Assembly: GCA_025559845.1 (NCBI GenBank)
Contig: CP048471.1
Location: 337,477 to 401,476 of the forward strand
DNA: 64,000 nt
Source of the DNA: Agrobacterium tumefaciens
Lineage (GTDB): Bacteria > Pseudomonadota > Alphaproteobacteria > Rhizobiales > Rhizobiaceae
Direction of reading: 5' to 3'
Of this stretch, positions 8,301 through 16,293 are shown one piece after another. A program made the translations under genes and the position numbers. Below the pieces are notes generated by a model, which saw only the letters and a list, made by a program, of their open reading frames with translations, had not been told where the DNA came from and made no database searches. Position 1 is the stretch's first letter. Each line of letters opens with the position of its first letter.

Positions 8301-8471
8301 GCGGCTCAGCGTGCGGAGCGGTCCGTCGAGCAGAATCCCAACAAGCCTATTGCTGCCGATATCAACCAGTCCCCGGAGATCGAGCGTCAGCGCCAGAACC
8401 AAGAGAAATTGCTGGCCGAGAAAGAGGCAAAGCGACAGGCCGCAACCCAAAAACCGAAAAACCGGCAGTGA
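5322..8471 (+). CDS. MOBP (VirD2-like) relaxase with C-terminal LPD7-type repeats
   Basis: A 1049-residue conjugative relaxase. After a basic, disordered leader with a glycine run (residues 78-84) comes a Tyr-containing first motif (LLSYQSREG, Tyr about 144). The metal-binding three-His motif HEDRDHLHVHAVV is at 381-393, followed by the LHPNIQDFKRWRETLAEEARQRDI block typical of VirD2-type enzymes. It should nick one oriT strand and stay covalently bound as the pilot protein for VirD4. The long C-terminal half is unusual: a conserved block (RYSHRKADGRAGAMAF and LAAMQVASEKWGSLSLSGTD) resembles large polyvalent protein domain 7. The part from AAMxxASEKWG to AAEHGF is repeated once, about 100 residues later. 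The end is highly charged coiled coil and may hold the secretion signal. No helicase motifs are seen. Confidence 0.9.
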   Translation: MFDLQGFLALVEEMEKRRNHSAGALRLGQMDDDFVRTRPRQKPGPKPRNKSPLGSGKPYTGSTPVRSSIDDELRKRRGGGGGGGSTVAPAMSRAQAAGFGPSPSSHLPASPVEYSAIASGSQPAVVKLISFAAGHARISALLSYQSREGQLQAEDEAGVRLEGSSWVQDVANEWSEEDGRQPSKDVLRLSLTTAANGLDREEDVGRGLAEALPGHRIAWRSEDEGEYRRIELVLSTAARRQDGETSPHRIFDNRKSLSALERSLTSTFGSNTRVDVHGFAHGIEGVARYLGQLRKGGRHDLHSVRLDQAGSYKTDVVLNGPTAAIDEARDWKRDLRSQERRDVAHIVLSAKPGTSKEAFVAASRAMLAREFEGHRYVFALHEDRDHLHVHAVVKMRSETGQRLHPNIQDFKRWRETLAEEARQRDIPMDATSRFERANPPGYKMKDVRRIERGGATQAERRRVERVRNGEVHVPTREEGRRRAELTAHAWSETSRSILSSPFKPEPPERPGIIRLYRAERPGLHASSQPLFTTDRAAAAQIAVRQGGTLRYIDMTTDELQRLTPSRKDPLNVFVVDRQTAALAEAISAEKPAEIIRFQQRAAAAVCAHVHTLSPTPVSAGTGKEHDMADLNVMKTSFEQMETSLDEIEKNLPDDKVVEFEAMRQTVKTKQKTMLDVQEAIEKKRGKIEGEGYVPPKANDLANFVAEKRGDDVRYSHRKADGRAGAMAFTDHGDKVEIGNWRDREVVLAAMQVASEKWGSLSLSGTDRYKSLAIELAAEHGFKVTNPELQDALNAARQRYASRSDKAGIAAGVEVQSEPVVDTKPDNLKTEQPIIEAPKGPVEDVQTIKPADRDRGSMLAAMRQASEKWGAIGVNGTEREKALAVEIAAEHGFELSNPELQEKLVEARRRVEERRQNEGRREEKRLGFMEGANIQGPGQKTDAEIELGLQTVREHTQAKAAREVRQAERSSTSGERPFDGGGEDHAYRTNSEASAAQRAERSVEQNPNKPIAADINQSPEIERQRQNQEKLLAEKEAKRQAATQKPKNRQ

Positions 8472-8491
8472 TCGAACCGGCTTTGGGTTTT
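8443..8491 (+). terminator. Candidate terminator of the mobC-relaxase operon
   Basis: The relaxase stop lies inside a possible long hairpin: AACCCAAA near 8443 pairs with TTTGGGTT near 8482-8489, with CCGG pairing CCGG inside, and TTTT follows. The stem is interrupted, so strength is uncertain. Confidence 0.35.
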
Positions 8492-8756
8492 ACTGAGCGT
8501 TCCGCATTTTGAGCCTGATCCAAGCGCGATAGCGCAATTGCGGACAAAGTGCTTGTGCAGTGCAATCATCAAAGAACGCTCCGCCGTGTCGATTAACCTG
8601 TAGTTGAACACCTGGAGCGTCTAGCCTCCAAGCGTGTCCTCGATATGTTCCCGGTCCCTTCTTGGTTTATCCCAAGTAGTGTTAGCATACACTTATGCGT
8701 GTAGTTCTATGCGACGATGCAATGAATTTCGCTTCTTCTGCAACGCACAATGCATC

Positions 8757-9566
8757 TCAGTACAGGCCAGAAGCCGTCGCTTTCACCGACCTGCCTTGTG
8801 CTTCGTTGTGAGGTTTTCCCCTCTGTTTCTTCGACCCCTCCGTTGCGGCCTTCGGTTTTGCTGCGGCTTTTTTGGCGTCATTTGTTTTGGGTGTAGCGAC
8901 CACGATATTCGCAAATGGGTTGGTCGCGGCAATTTTCAGGGCTTTGTCAAAGCCTCCCATGTGACCATCGAGGCTCACATCTTTCACCTGCCCATCCGTG
9001 CTTTTCACCTTGAATGCAAAGCCAATGGTTTCCGTAGACTGAATGCCGGACTGCACAATTCCTTCAAAAGGGAAACTGCTGATACAGCCTTTGTCCGAAC
9101 AAAACCAGTCTTGTTGCGGGATGGTTTTTTCAACGCCGGCGAACGACAGGCGCATCCCGCTCTCTTGCATCAAGTTGCTCGTCACCTGGACGAACAGCAT
9201 CGATTTGTTGCCGATATTAGAACCGATGCCCCACTTCACAGACGATCGAGTGCCGACTTCCGCGTCCGCATCGACCACAACTTGTTCGATGGAGCACGAC
9301 CTTCGCCCAGTCGAGATCCGGACGCTGCAGCCCAAGGACCAAGAACCGAAACCGCGAGTGACGGTGAGAATGTCACCTAGCTGGAGCGTCTCACCGGGGT
9401 CGACCACCGGCGCGCGAATAAGGAACCTGTCGGGTTGAGAGGGGCCTTTGTCCACAGAGCGTGCCTCTGGACTTTCGACCCCCGACGGATCTTTTTCGAT
9501 CTTCTCGTTTGCGAGCGCGGCCGAAGCCGCTCCCGCTACTGCCATCGTCAAAAACATGCGCTTCAT
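8757..9566 (-). CDS. Invasion-associated locus B (IalB) family exported protein
   Basis: A 269-residue protein with an N-terminal signal peptide (KRMFLTMAVAGAASAALA). The IalB-type core is FGSWSLGCSVRISTGRRSCSIEQVVVD, later LFVQVTSNLMQESGMRLSF, and a Cys pair in WFCSDKGCISSFPFEG. The C-terminus is Lys/Ala-rich. IalB proteins are periplasmic or outer-membrane proteins of alphaproteobacteria, first known from Bartonella entry into red cells; their biochemical role is unclear. I start at 9566, where GGAGAGAGAACG precedes the ATG. It is the last gene of the long minus-strand T4SS run, 39 bases after the adhesin gene, so I infer a surface or envelope role in mating or host contact. Confidence 0.85.
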   Translation of the reverse strand: MKRMFLTMAVAGAASAALANEKIEKDPSGVESPEARSVDKGPSQPDRFLIRAPVVDPGETLQLGDILTVTRGFGSWSLGCSVRISTGRRSCSIEQVVVDADAEVGTRSSVKWGIGSNIGNKSMLFVQVTSNLMQESGMRLSFAGVEKTIPQQDWFCSDKGCISSFPFEGIVQSGIQSTETIGFAFKVKSTDGQVKDVSLDGHMGGFDKALKIAATNPFANIVVATPKTNDAKKAAAKPKAATEGSKKQRGKPHNEAQGRSVKATASGLY

Positions 9567-9605
9567 CGTTCTCTCTCCGATTAGATGAGGGACCTCGTCC
9601 GGCAA

Positions 9606-10994
9606 TCAGTTGAGGGTGAACGACGCGCCAGCGTTCCAGGACAAATCGTCCTGGCCGAAATTGTAGCCCATCGATGCGTTCAGACGCACCATGCCGTCTT
9701 CGGACGTATAGCCAAGACCGGCCACCGCAGACGTCGAGCCTTTGAAATTCCCCAGACCAGACGCAAATGATAGTTTTCCCGGGTTGTTGTCGAAGCGGAG
9801 TGCCGCCATCCCCATGGCAGAGGCGATACCGCCACGGCTCTCCTGAAGGTTACGCTCAATCTGGTGGTTGAGTGCCGAGAACTGCGTGTTGTTCCTCGAT
9901 TGCAGGTCAAAGACGCGCTCATCTGTATAGCTTTTCGCTTCCTGCGTGGCCTGTTTCACCTGACGAAGGTTTACGGCATCGCTGTCCTTCTTTCCGTCCG
10001 CAAGATTGCGGATTGCAACCGGTCCCGTTCCATTGCCCGCCAGCATAATATTGTTGGTGCGGTTGCCCTGAGCATCGGTCACGTATCGTACGCTGGTCTC
10101 GTAGGTTGCCTTGAGAGCGTCTCCGACATTGTTATGTTGCAGGCCAGCGATTTCGTAGGTGGGAGCCTGGACGGAGCCGTCGGAATTTAGTTTTGCGCCA
10201 CCGCCCAAAGCCGCGACCGTGGATGCTAATTGGGCGGCGTTGACAGCGTCTGTTTCGGTCGTCCCTGGCGCGACGTTGCGAAGTTGAACTTGCTTTCCGG
10301 TTCCATCGTTCAATGTAAGCCCGCCGGCTTTCTTGCCGTCTTTGTCTTTATCGTAGAAGGTGGCATTTGCTTTGATCCCGCCAATGTCGGTATCGTGGCC
10401 ATCGAGCTTCTTATCCTGTTCGGTGTTTTTACGCTCGGCGGCGTCAAGTCGCCCGCTGTGCTGACCGATTTGCCTAGCTTGCTCGATGTTGCGAGCTTCG
10501 GTTGTCGTCAATCGGTCTGCGTTTTGCTGAATGCGCGACCCTCGTTCGATGTTTTGCTGTTCGGCTAGACCCAAGCGGCCATCCTGTTCCTTGTTCTTTT
10601 GTTCTCCTGCAGCAAGTCGCGCATCTTGCTCCGGATCTTTTGTGGCATCCGTCTGGTTGACGGCTGAGTTGACGTAGGTTCGATACTCGTTCTGGATCTG
10701 GTTAAAGGCATTGTTGATTTCGTTTGCCGAGACAAAGTTGCCTTCTATCATCCCTTCAGTGTGACCGTGGCGGGTGCCGCAAGAGCGACCGACGTAAACC
10801 TTTTCGTTCTCTTCATCGCCATTCATGACGCCAACTGTGGTCGCAACACCACTTTGAATAATGCAGCCCTTTGTACCAGCTACGGAAGCTGCGGCAGCCG
10901 CGCCGGCGTTCAGAGCAAGGATTGCCACGGTGGAGACCAACAGTTTTAGTGGCACGGGATATCTTGGATCATGAATTTTCACGGCATGTGTCAT
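9606..10994 (-). CDS. Short YadA-like trimeric autotransporter adhesin
   Basis: A 462-residue trimeric autotransporter. A long-n-region signal peptide (PLKLLVSTVAILALNAGAAAA) leads to a short head. A coiled-coil stalk follows with at least four imperfect repeats of 14-21 residues, each with an EQ or ER, xRL and AExxN pattern. Then come YadA-type neck/stalk motifs (DAVNAAQL, DAVNLRQVKQ) and a C-terminal four-strand membrane anchor ending NAGASFTLN. Such proteins form surface trimers that bind cells or matrix; Bartonella BadA/Vomp are relatives in kind. The ATG at 10994 has AAAGGACATGCCGTG before it. Being co-directional with the VirB/VirD4 genes and short, it may serve mating-pair contact, which is inference. 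Confidence 0.88.
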   Translation of the reverse strand: MTHAVKIHDPRYPVPLKLLVSTVAILALNAGAAAAASVAGTKGCIIQSGVATTVGVMNGDEENEKVYVGRSCGTRHGHTEGMIEGNFVSANEINNAFNQIQNEYRTYVNSAVNQTDATKDPEQDARLAAGEQKNKEQDGRLGLAEQQNIERGSRIQQNADRLTTTEARNIEQARQIGQHSGRLDAAERKNTEQDKKLDGHDTDIGGIKANATFYDKDKDGKKAGGLTLNDGTGKQVQLRNVAPGTTETDAVNAAQLASTVAALGGGAKLNSDGSVQAPTYEIAGLQHNNVGDALKATYETSVRYVTDAQGNRTNNIMLAGNGTGPVAIRNLADGKKDSDAVNLRQVKQATQEAKSYTDERVFDLQSRNNTQFSALNHQIERNLQESRGGIASAMGMAALRFDNNPGKLSFASGLGNFKGSTSAVAGLGYTSEDGMVRLNASMGYNFGQDDLSWNAGASFTLN

Positions 10995-11181
10995 CACGGC
11001 ATGTCCTTTAAACGTGAGGAAGGGTGCGCTAAACAGATGCCCTGGCTTGCTGTCAGGCTGGCTGCTTAACGTGGTTGGCGGGAGCTGGTGGATCAGATCA
11101 GCTCCCAATTCTTGCTTCTTGGGCGAGGCGGCTTTCGACGCGCATGGCCCTATTTCCGATGCATGGTTCTGCCCTTCATTG

Positions 11182-11718
11182 TCAGCACCAGGGAAGAGCA
11201 GGATCTTCGAACGGCCTCGCATAGTGGCGATCCATCATGCTCTTGCCGACATCCCGCCCATTGGCCGTTACGAAGGCCGATGACGAACGATCCTTCTCTC
11301 CCGACACTCGTGCGAGATGGAACGTGCTGTTGCTGAGAATTGACATCAGCTGAAGCTTTGCATCATGGCCAACGCCTGCTTCCACCTTGCAACGTGTGAC
11401 GGGATTGGCCGCATCGATGTTGGCGATCTTGATCCGCTCATTGTGCGGTCCGAGACGGTGCATGTGGAACGTGTCGCCACTCCATATCTTCAACGTGACG
11501 GGCTCGCAGGCCATGTGCTCGCAATATGTCGCGGATACCACAACTGGCGTGTTTCCATGCCGGGCTTTCCCGGGACGCGGCTTGTTTGTATCCGACGTCT
11601 TTGTGTGGCCCTGACGGGCACGCTCTTCACTCCTGCTGAGATCGGCCGCCCAAGCGGGCGCGACGGAAGTAAGAAGAAAACCGACGAGAAAGGCGAGCTG
11701 GAGGGGCGGTTTATGCAT
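11182..11718 (-). CDS. Exported staphylococcal-nuclease-fold protein, probably catalytically altered
   Basis: A 178-residue protein with a clear signal peptide (QLAFLVGFLLTSVAPAWA) and a nuclease-like domain: SGDTFHMHRLG, then ERIKIANIDAANP, a CKVEAG turn, and GRDVGKSMMDRHYARPF. The family Asp (GDT), Arg (ERIKI) and Asp (NID) positions are present. The catalytic Glu expected right after the VDxPE turn is replaced (IDAAN), so activity is doubtful. The ATG at 11718 is preceded by GAGGAGGCGGAGG. It sits between DUF736 and the adhesin in the T4SS run. A second, more diverged member of the fold is encoded at 27162-27749. Confidence 0.7.
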   Translation of the reverse strand: MHKPPLQLAFLVGFLLTSVAPAWAADLSRSEERARQGHTKTSDTNKPRPGKARHGNTPVVVSATYCEHMACEPVTLKIWSGDTFHMHRLGPHNERIKIANIDAANPVTRCKVEAGVGHDAKLQLMSILSNSTFHLARVSGEKDRSSSAFVTANGRDVGKSMMDRHYARPFEDPALPWC

Positions 11719-11729
11719 CCTCCGCCTCC

Positions 11730-12059
11730 TCAGTCCCAGGGTATAACAGCCATCAGGCTGTCGTCTTCCTGACCGGGGAAGCGTCCGAGGTTCGCGTGGA
11801 ATTTTCCATGACCTGTCGATAGCGTCATCTGATGGTATTCGCCGCCCTCGCGGTTGAGTTTCAGCCATACGCCGCCGATTTCGACTTTCTTTCCGAGAGG
11901 TGACTTGGCGAACAGTCTGAACGCTGGAGCTTTTGGATTTTCGCTCGCGAACTGCTCACCGAATATATCGATGTCATAGGATATCGAGGCAATGTTGCCC
12001 CGCAGCCCTTTACCGTCTTTGTCGAAGATCACGTAGTTTGTGAGATCATGTGCGGCCAT
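11730..12059 (-). CDS. DUF736 family protein
   Basis: A 109-residue small cytosolic-looking protein with the layout of the DUF736 family that accompanies conjugation genes on rhizobial elements: GLRGNIASISYDIDI near the start, PAFRLFAKSPLGKKVEIGGVWLKLNREGGEYHQMTL in the middle. No catalytic motif is known for the family. AGAGGAGTACACA precedes the ATG, the stop lies 11 bases before the nuclease-fold gene, and virD4 ends 48 bases upstream, so it is part of the T4SS run. Confidence 0.75.
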   Translation of the reverse strand: MAAHDLTNYVIFDKDGKGLRGNIASISYDIDIFGEQFASENPKAPAFRLFAKSPLGKKVEIGGVWLKLNREGGEYHQMTLSTGHGKFHANLGRFPGQEDDSLMAVIPWD

Positions 12060-12107
12060 TGTGTACTCCTCTATTAGCCGTTGGGATTTCTGATGGTTTT
12101 GTGCACA

Positions 12108-14516
12108 TCAACCAGCCTCCAGAAACGCTTCGGGGAGCTGGTTGTCTTCAAGTACAGATGTTGATGCACTCTGCTTCAATCGTTCGATTGCTGCAGAGAT
12201 TTCAGTGCGCGCGACATTGTCTCGGATCCGAGACTCCTCCCCGGCGGGAGTAATCAAATCCTCAATCGCTTCCACCGCCGACGTCAGCTCTGCATGGCTG
12301 AGTTCGACGCTATTATTCTCCTCGTCGCGCTCCTTTGACGCGAGATTGAGTATCGTTTCCGGCTGGATGGCAGCGGTTGGAAAAAAGAACAGCTCGTCCG
12401 GCAGCACCCTCGCATTGATGCGTTTCGCCAGGCGCGACCAACGTACGGCAGTGATGGCCTCCCGAAGCGGCCATATTGCCTGCAACGCCGATTCCCGCTG
12501 TTTGCGGCCTTTTGCGTCCAGCCGATTTGATGAGCCGCGGAGTGCTCCGATCGTCTCCGGTGCTGTGCGCAGGCAAAACAACAGGAAGGCAACCTGCCGA
12601 TTCTCGATGGCATCGACCGCAACCGAGTACATATGCATGAGGTTCGCCGGGGCAACGAACACCGCTTGGGCGCGTGCGAGAACCTTCAGGTCGGCATCCT
12701 GATCTGGTTGCGTGCTGGTGTCGATAGAGGCAGTCGCAGCCCTCGACATTGAAACAAGTGGAGTGGACGACGGTAGATCCTTGGGGCGAGCCTCAAACAG
12801 CGGCCATTCCGGTTGAAGATCGACATCGGGAATAATGAGTTGCGACGCCAAGGCTTCCACCTCACGGCGACGTTGGAGAAAGCGGCTGTCAGTGTAAAAA
12901 TTCATCTTGTTCAGGATCGCACCGTAGCCACTGCGGACCTGCAATATGGTGCTGTTGTCGTCGAGACGCTGGACGGCGCCCGCATCCATCAATGGAACGA
13001 GTTCGAACCGCCCGCTGGAGGCTTTCTTTCCAAGCAGCATGCCTGTCCTTCTGCCCCAACCCTCCCGCTCCTCGTATTTGCGACCCAGATTGTCCGATAC
13101 GATTTTCGCTGTCGCATCGTCGCCGACGGCAATGCAGAGCTTGATGTCCATGTTACCGAGGAGGGCATCGCGGGTTTTCTGGCCATAGCGCTCATCGATC
13201 TGCGGGATGTTTTGGGCGACAAGCGCGATCGTCAGCCCATAGCCGGCGACAAGCGGAGCGCGCTTGGTGATCTCTGGAAGGCGATCGAACTGATAAAACT
13301 CATCGAGCATCATGAGGATTTTGTGCGGCTCGTCCTTCCCCGGCAGAGCGCGCAGCATGACATCATGGATCTGTTGGATGAGAAGGCGGATGATCGGCTC
13401 AACGGTTCCGAAATCGGAAACCGGTGCGGCTATGAAGATTGAGAAGGGTTTGCGACGGAGGTCCCTGATATCAAAGTCGCTTGCCGCACACGCCTCGGCC
13501 ATCAGCAGATTGTTGAAAGGTGCCAGCGAAGTCACAACGTGCCCCTCGAAACTGGGGCGCTGTTCTTCATCGCGGCCAAGATGCTGAAGGAAGCTGGCGA
13601 GGATGAAGTCGTTGAGCTCAGGTTCCTTCTCGATGATATCACGCAACACGCCGGAGAACGGACGACCGGTTGAGAACATACGCAGGACCGATCGGAAATT
13701 CCGCCGTCCGTCCATTGTTTTCGATTCCAGCACGTAGCCGAGCAAACCTGCCAGTAATCCACGCGCTGTCTGTTTCCAGTAGCCATCCTCCTTTTCGGCG
13801 ATTGGCAGGAGTGACGCGGATAGATTGATGAGATCTGTCGAGCGTTCAGGCCAGCCGCGCACGAAATCCAGTGGGTTCCAGCGATGTGTCTTTGCCGATC
13901 CTGGAGCGAACACGTAGCACTTCTGGCCCATGGCAAGTCGGGCGGCGCCAGTGTTCAAATAGTTTTCGAGTTTGACATCGATGACAATGGCCGAACCTTC
14001 ATATTCGAGAAGGTTGGTCAGAACGAAGCCGCGACCTTTACCGGCGCGTGAGGGGCCATTCACGAAGAAATGGCTGTCGCCGCTATAGCGGACGTCGACG
14101 GCCTGACGTCCCTTACCGAATGTCCCGAGCAGAATGGACTTGCCGGGCATTCCGTCGAGCAGTCCGGCCTTTTTAAGATCCTCTCGCGTTGCAAAGCGCG
14201 AGCCGTCTGCGGGAGGACGAACTTGCCATGGTCGTTTGATGGCGAGTGTCAGGCCGCCTGCGAGGATCGCAACTTCGGTAAGCGTTGCGAGACTTGCCGT
14301 GGTGATGAGCTTCATCACGGCCGGGTTATCAAGATAGGCCGCCGCCTGCCTAACCGGCATGGTTATCTGGCCGCTAACAAAGCACTTCCACATGGTCGAG
14401 CTCTTCAGCATGAACCAGGATGCCGCACTGTAGTTGAGTGACCAGGCGTAGAATGCGCCACCGGCCGCGACCAGCGGACCTGAGATAATCAAGGCGATCT
14501 TTTCAGAGCGGTTCAT
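12108..14516 (-). CDS. virD4: VirD4/TraG-type conjugative coupling protein
   Basis: An 802-residue inner-membrane ATPase that delivers the relaxase-DNA complex to the VirB channel. Two membrane segments are near residues 8-28 and 72-92. Walker A GPSRAGKG is at 154-161 and Walker B ILMMLDEFYQF at about 400-410, with the NPLDFV and LVAQNIPQIDERYG blocks of the family between and after. It is longer than Ti-plasmid VirD4 (about 650) by an alpha-helical C-terminal extension rich in acidic residues, possibly the substrate-specific part. A divergent higBA pair separates it from virB11, so it either depends on read-through antisense to higBA or has its own promoter. Confidence 0.93.
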   Translation of the reverse strand: MNRSEKIALIISGPLVAAGGAFYAWSLNYSAASWFMLKSSTMWKCFVSGQITMPVRQAAAYLDNPAVMKLITTASLATLTEVAILAGGLTLAIKRPWQVRPPADGSRFATREDLKKAGLLDGMPGKSILLGTFGKGRQAVDVRYSGDSHFFVNGPSRAGKGRGFVLTNLLEYEGSAIVIDVKLENYLNTGAARLAMGQKCYVFAPGSAKTHRWNPLDFVRGWPERSTDLINLSASLLPIAEKEDGYWKQTARGLLAGLLGYVLESKTMDGRRNFRSVLRMFSTGRPFSGVLRDIIEKEPELNDFILASFLQHLGRDEEQRPSFEGHVVTSLAPFNNLLMAEACAASDFDIRDLRRKPFSIFIAAPVSDFGTVEPIIRLLIQQIHDVMLRALPGKDEPHKILMMLDEFYQFDRLPEITKRAPLVAGYGLTIALVAQNIPQIDERYGQKTRDALLGNMDIKLCIAVGDDATAKIVSDNLGRKYEEREGWGRRTGMLLGKKASSGRFELVPLMDAGAVQRLDDNSTILQVRSGYGAILNKMNFYTDSRFLQRRREVEALASQLIIPDVDLQPEWPLFEARPKDLPSSTPLVSMSRAATASIDTSTQPDQDADLKVLARAQAVFVAPANLMHMYSVAVDAIENRQVAFLLFCLRTAPETIGALRGSSNRLDAKGRKQRESALQAIWPLREAITAVRWSRLAKRINARVLPDELFFFPTAAIQPETILNLASKERDEENNSVELSHAELTSAVEAIEDLITPAGEESRIRDNVARTEISAAIERLKQSASTSVLEDNQLPEAFLEAG

Positions 14517-14537
14517 GCCATCACCGCTCGGAAAGTA

Positions 14538-14589
14538 TGTATCTTTTTGCGATACAAATCTTTCATTTCTGTATTCTTTGGGAATACAG
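14538..14589 (+). promoter_or_regulatory. Two inverted-repeat operators before higBA
   Basis: TGTATC-N7-GATACA spans 14538-14556, and CTGTATTC-N5-GAATACAG (a perfect 8-bp inverted repeat) spans 14569-14589. The half-sites of both are alike (TGTAT[T]C). They lie directly before the higB start, where HigA antitoxins bind to repress their own operon, and begin 22 bases from the divergent virD4 start. Confidence 0.65.
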
Positions 14590-14596
14590 TCAAAGC

Positions 14597-14878
14597 ATGA
14601 TCATGACGTCGAAAGACAAGCGGTTGCAAGCGGTGCGGGCGGGCAAAGTGCCGAAGGGATTTCCAGCGGATATCCTTGCGCGAGCTCAACGCCGGTTTGC
14701 GCAACTGGATGCTGCTGCGACGCTGGATGACTTGCGCGTTCCGCCTTCCAACAACCTTGAAGCCCTTCCGGGTGATCGAAAAGGGCAGCATAGCATTCGC
14801 ATCAACGGACAGTGGCGAATTTGTTTCGAATGGAGAAACGGTGACGCTTTCGACGTTGAGATTGTCGATTATCACTGA
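14597..14878 (+). CDS. higB: HigB-type toxin (RelE superfamily mRNA interferase)
   Basis: A 93-residue toxin of the HigB/RelE family: SKDKRLQAVRAGKVPKGFP, then LDDLRVPPSNNLEALPGDRKGQHSIRINGQWRICFEW, ending in the usual DVEIVDYH. HigB toxins cut mRNA on the ribosome and are neutralised by HigA. The gene is followed after 12 bases by higA, the toxin-first order typical of hig loci. I start at the ATG at 14597; 14603 is also possible, and the open frame further upstream runs through the operators. Confidence 0.9.
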   Translation: MIMTSKDKRLQAVRAGKVPKGFPADILARAQRRFAQLDAAATLDDLRVPPSNNLEALPGDRKGQHSIRINGQWRICFEWRNGDAFDVEIVDYH

Positions 14879-14890
14879 AGGAGCAAAGAT

Positions 14891-15193
14891 ATGAGCAATG
14901 ATCGGCCGAGGCCCATTCATCCAGGGGAAATTCTCAGGGAAGATTTTCTGTCGGAGTACAATCTGACCCCCGGTGCTTTGGCGAAGGCACTCCTGATCCC
15001 GCGTGATCGCATGGAGAAGATTGTTAGAGGACAGCGCGACATTACAGCCGACACTGCGTTGCGTTTGGGACGCTATTTCGGGACGACCGCGCAGTTCTGG
15101 GTCAATTTGCAGTCCAATCACGATCTTCTGGTTGCTGAATCTCGTTTCCATGACGCGATCGAAAAGATATCGCCACGCAATATCGCGGCCTGA
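14891..15193 (+). CDS. higA: HigA-type antitoxin (XRE helix-turn-helix)
   Basis: A 100-residue antitoxin. It opens with RPIHPGEILREDFL, the HigA/VapI signature, then a helix-turn-helix (LTPGALAKALLIPRDRMEKIVRGQRDITADTALRLGRYFGTTAQFWVNLQ). It binds HigB and the two palindromes before higB, giving self-repression. AAGGAGCAAAGAT precedes the ATG. The pair sits inside the T4SS run on the opposite strand, a position that would punish loss of the element. Confidence 0.92.
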   Translation: MSNDRPRPIHPGEILREDFLSEYNLTPGALAKALLIPRDRMEKIVRGQRDITADTALRLGRYFGTTAQFWVNLQSNHDLLVAESRFHDAIEKISPRNIAA

Positions 15194-15222
15194 GTGACTG
15201 GAGTTGCAAGGATTGAGACTCT

Positions 15223-16293
15223 TCACTGGCCGCTCCACCGATTGAAGTAAATTTCCCGAACGCTGCGTTTCATGGTGATGGGATCTCGCCTGACCTGGAC
15301 GATCACCGGGACCACGAAACGAACGAATTCGATCAACTCAGCCTTGGTCAGACCAAGACCAGCCTGCATTGTCGCCATCGCCAACCGCTCGTAGGCACCG
15401 TTCGGATTGTCTGCGTGAAGCGTCGACATTGAACCTGGATGGCCTGTGTTGACTGCCTGCAGGAACGAGTAAGCTTCCGCGCCGCGGATTTCGCCCATGA
15501 AAATGCGATCCGGACGAAGACGGAGTGCCGCCTCAAGGCAGTCCTGAATAGTCGACCTAGCGCGGCCCTGGCCTCCCTTTGATGCCACGAGGGCAAGGTA
15601 GTTTGGCTGCCGCGGCTTCAACTCGCGGGTATCCTCGATCGAAACCAGTCGCTCCCAGTCGGGAACGTCCTTGAGCAAGCCGTTGAAGAATGTTGTCTTG
15701 CCGCTCGACGTTCCCCCTGAAATCAGAATGGTCAGGCGGTTTTCAATTGCGAACCTGAACCAGTCGCGTCTTGCTGCGGGCGAGTGGTCTTTCAGTCCCT
15801 CGACAAGCTCACGCTCGAGCGGGCTCATCTCGTCCTGACCTGTGCTTTTCGGTCCTGTGACGCGGGCCGCATCAAGCCCGCCGAGAACAACGTATTCATC
15901 GAGCGACATATCGCGGATGACCTGTTTGCGGATCGCGAATGCGCCTCCATCAGCCGCGACGGGTGACAGCACGCCCTGGAAGCGCTCACCGTTTGGCATA
16001 GCAGCCGAGAGGAGTGGCGTCTCCTCGTTGACGCTCTGTTGGGTGGCACCGGCAACCATCTGGGCAAGACCGCGAATAGCGCGCTCGTCGAGAGCCGGCA
16101 CGTCATGGCGGATCATGCGATGATGGTCGATCCTCTCCACCCAAATCTCGCATGGCCGATTGCACATGATCTCAACAACGGCAGGGTCTTCAAGCCATGG
16201 CCGGAGCGGATTTGCAGCCTGACGCAGATAGACCGGGAGCCCGTCCCAAAGTGAAGTGTCAATCGTGGGATCAGCGCTGGAGACGTAATTCAT
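15223..16293 (-). CDS. virB11: VirB11 traffic ATPase
   Basis: A 356-residue cytoplasmic hexameric ATPase of the T4SS. It has an N-terminal domain with LRPWLEDPAVVEIMCNRPCEIWVE, Walker A GGTSSGKT at 193-200, the Asp box VSIEDTREL, Walker B IFMGEIRGAEAY and the His box HPGSMSTLHADNP. It powers pilus assembly and substrate transfer together with VirB4 and VirD4. The start has AAGGAGGCGCTCA before ATG and overlaps the end of virB10 by 23 bases. Confidence 0.95.
   Translation of the reverse strand: MNYVSSADPTIDTSLWDGLPVYLRQAANPLRPWLEDPAVVEIMCNRPCEIWVERIDHHRMIRHDVPALDERAIRGLAQMVAGATQQSVNEETPLLSAAMPNGERFQGVLSPVAADGGAFAIRKQVIRDMSLDEYVVLGGLDAARVTGPKSTGQDEMSPLERELVEGLKDHSPAARRDWFRFAIENRLTILISGGTSSGKTTFFNGLLKDVPDWERLVSIEDTRELKPRQPNYLALVASKGGQGRARSTIQDCLEAALRLRPDRIFMGEIRGAEAYSFLQAVNTGHPGSMSTLHADNPNGAYERLAMATMQAGLGLTKAELIEFVRFVVPVIVQVRRDPITMKRSVREIYFNRWSGQ

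Noticed and set aside
8634..9380. 248-codon plus-strand frame opposite the IalB gene
   Set aside because: Cys/Arg/Phe-rich shadow without family features; the minus-strand frame is a recognised IalB protein.
10420..10680. Tandem repeats inside the adhesin gene as a CRISPR or minisatellite
   Set aside because: They are coding, imperfect heptad-type repeats of a coiled-coil stalk, not uniform repeats with spacers.
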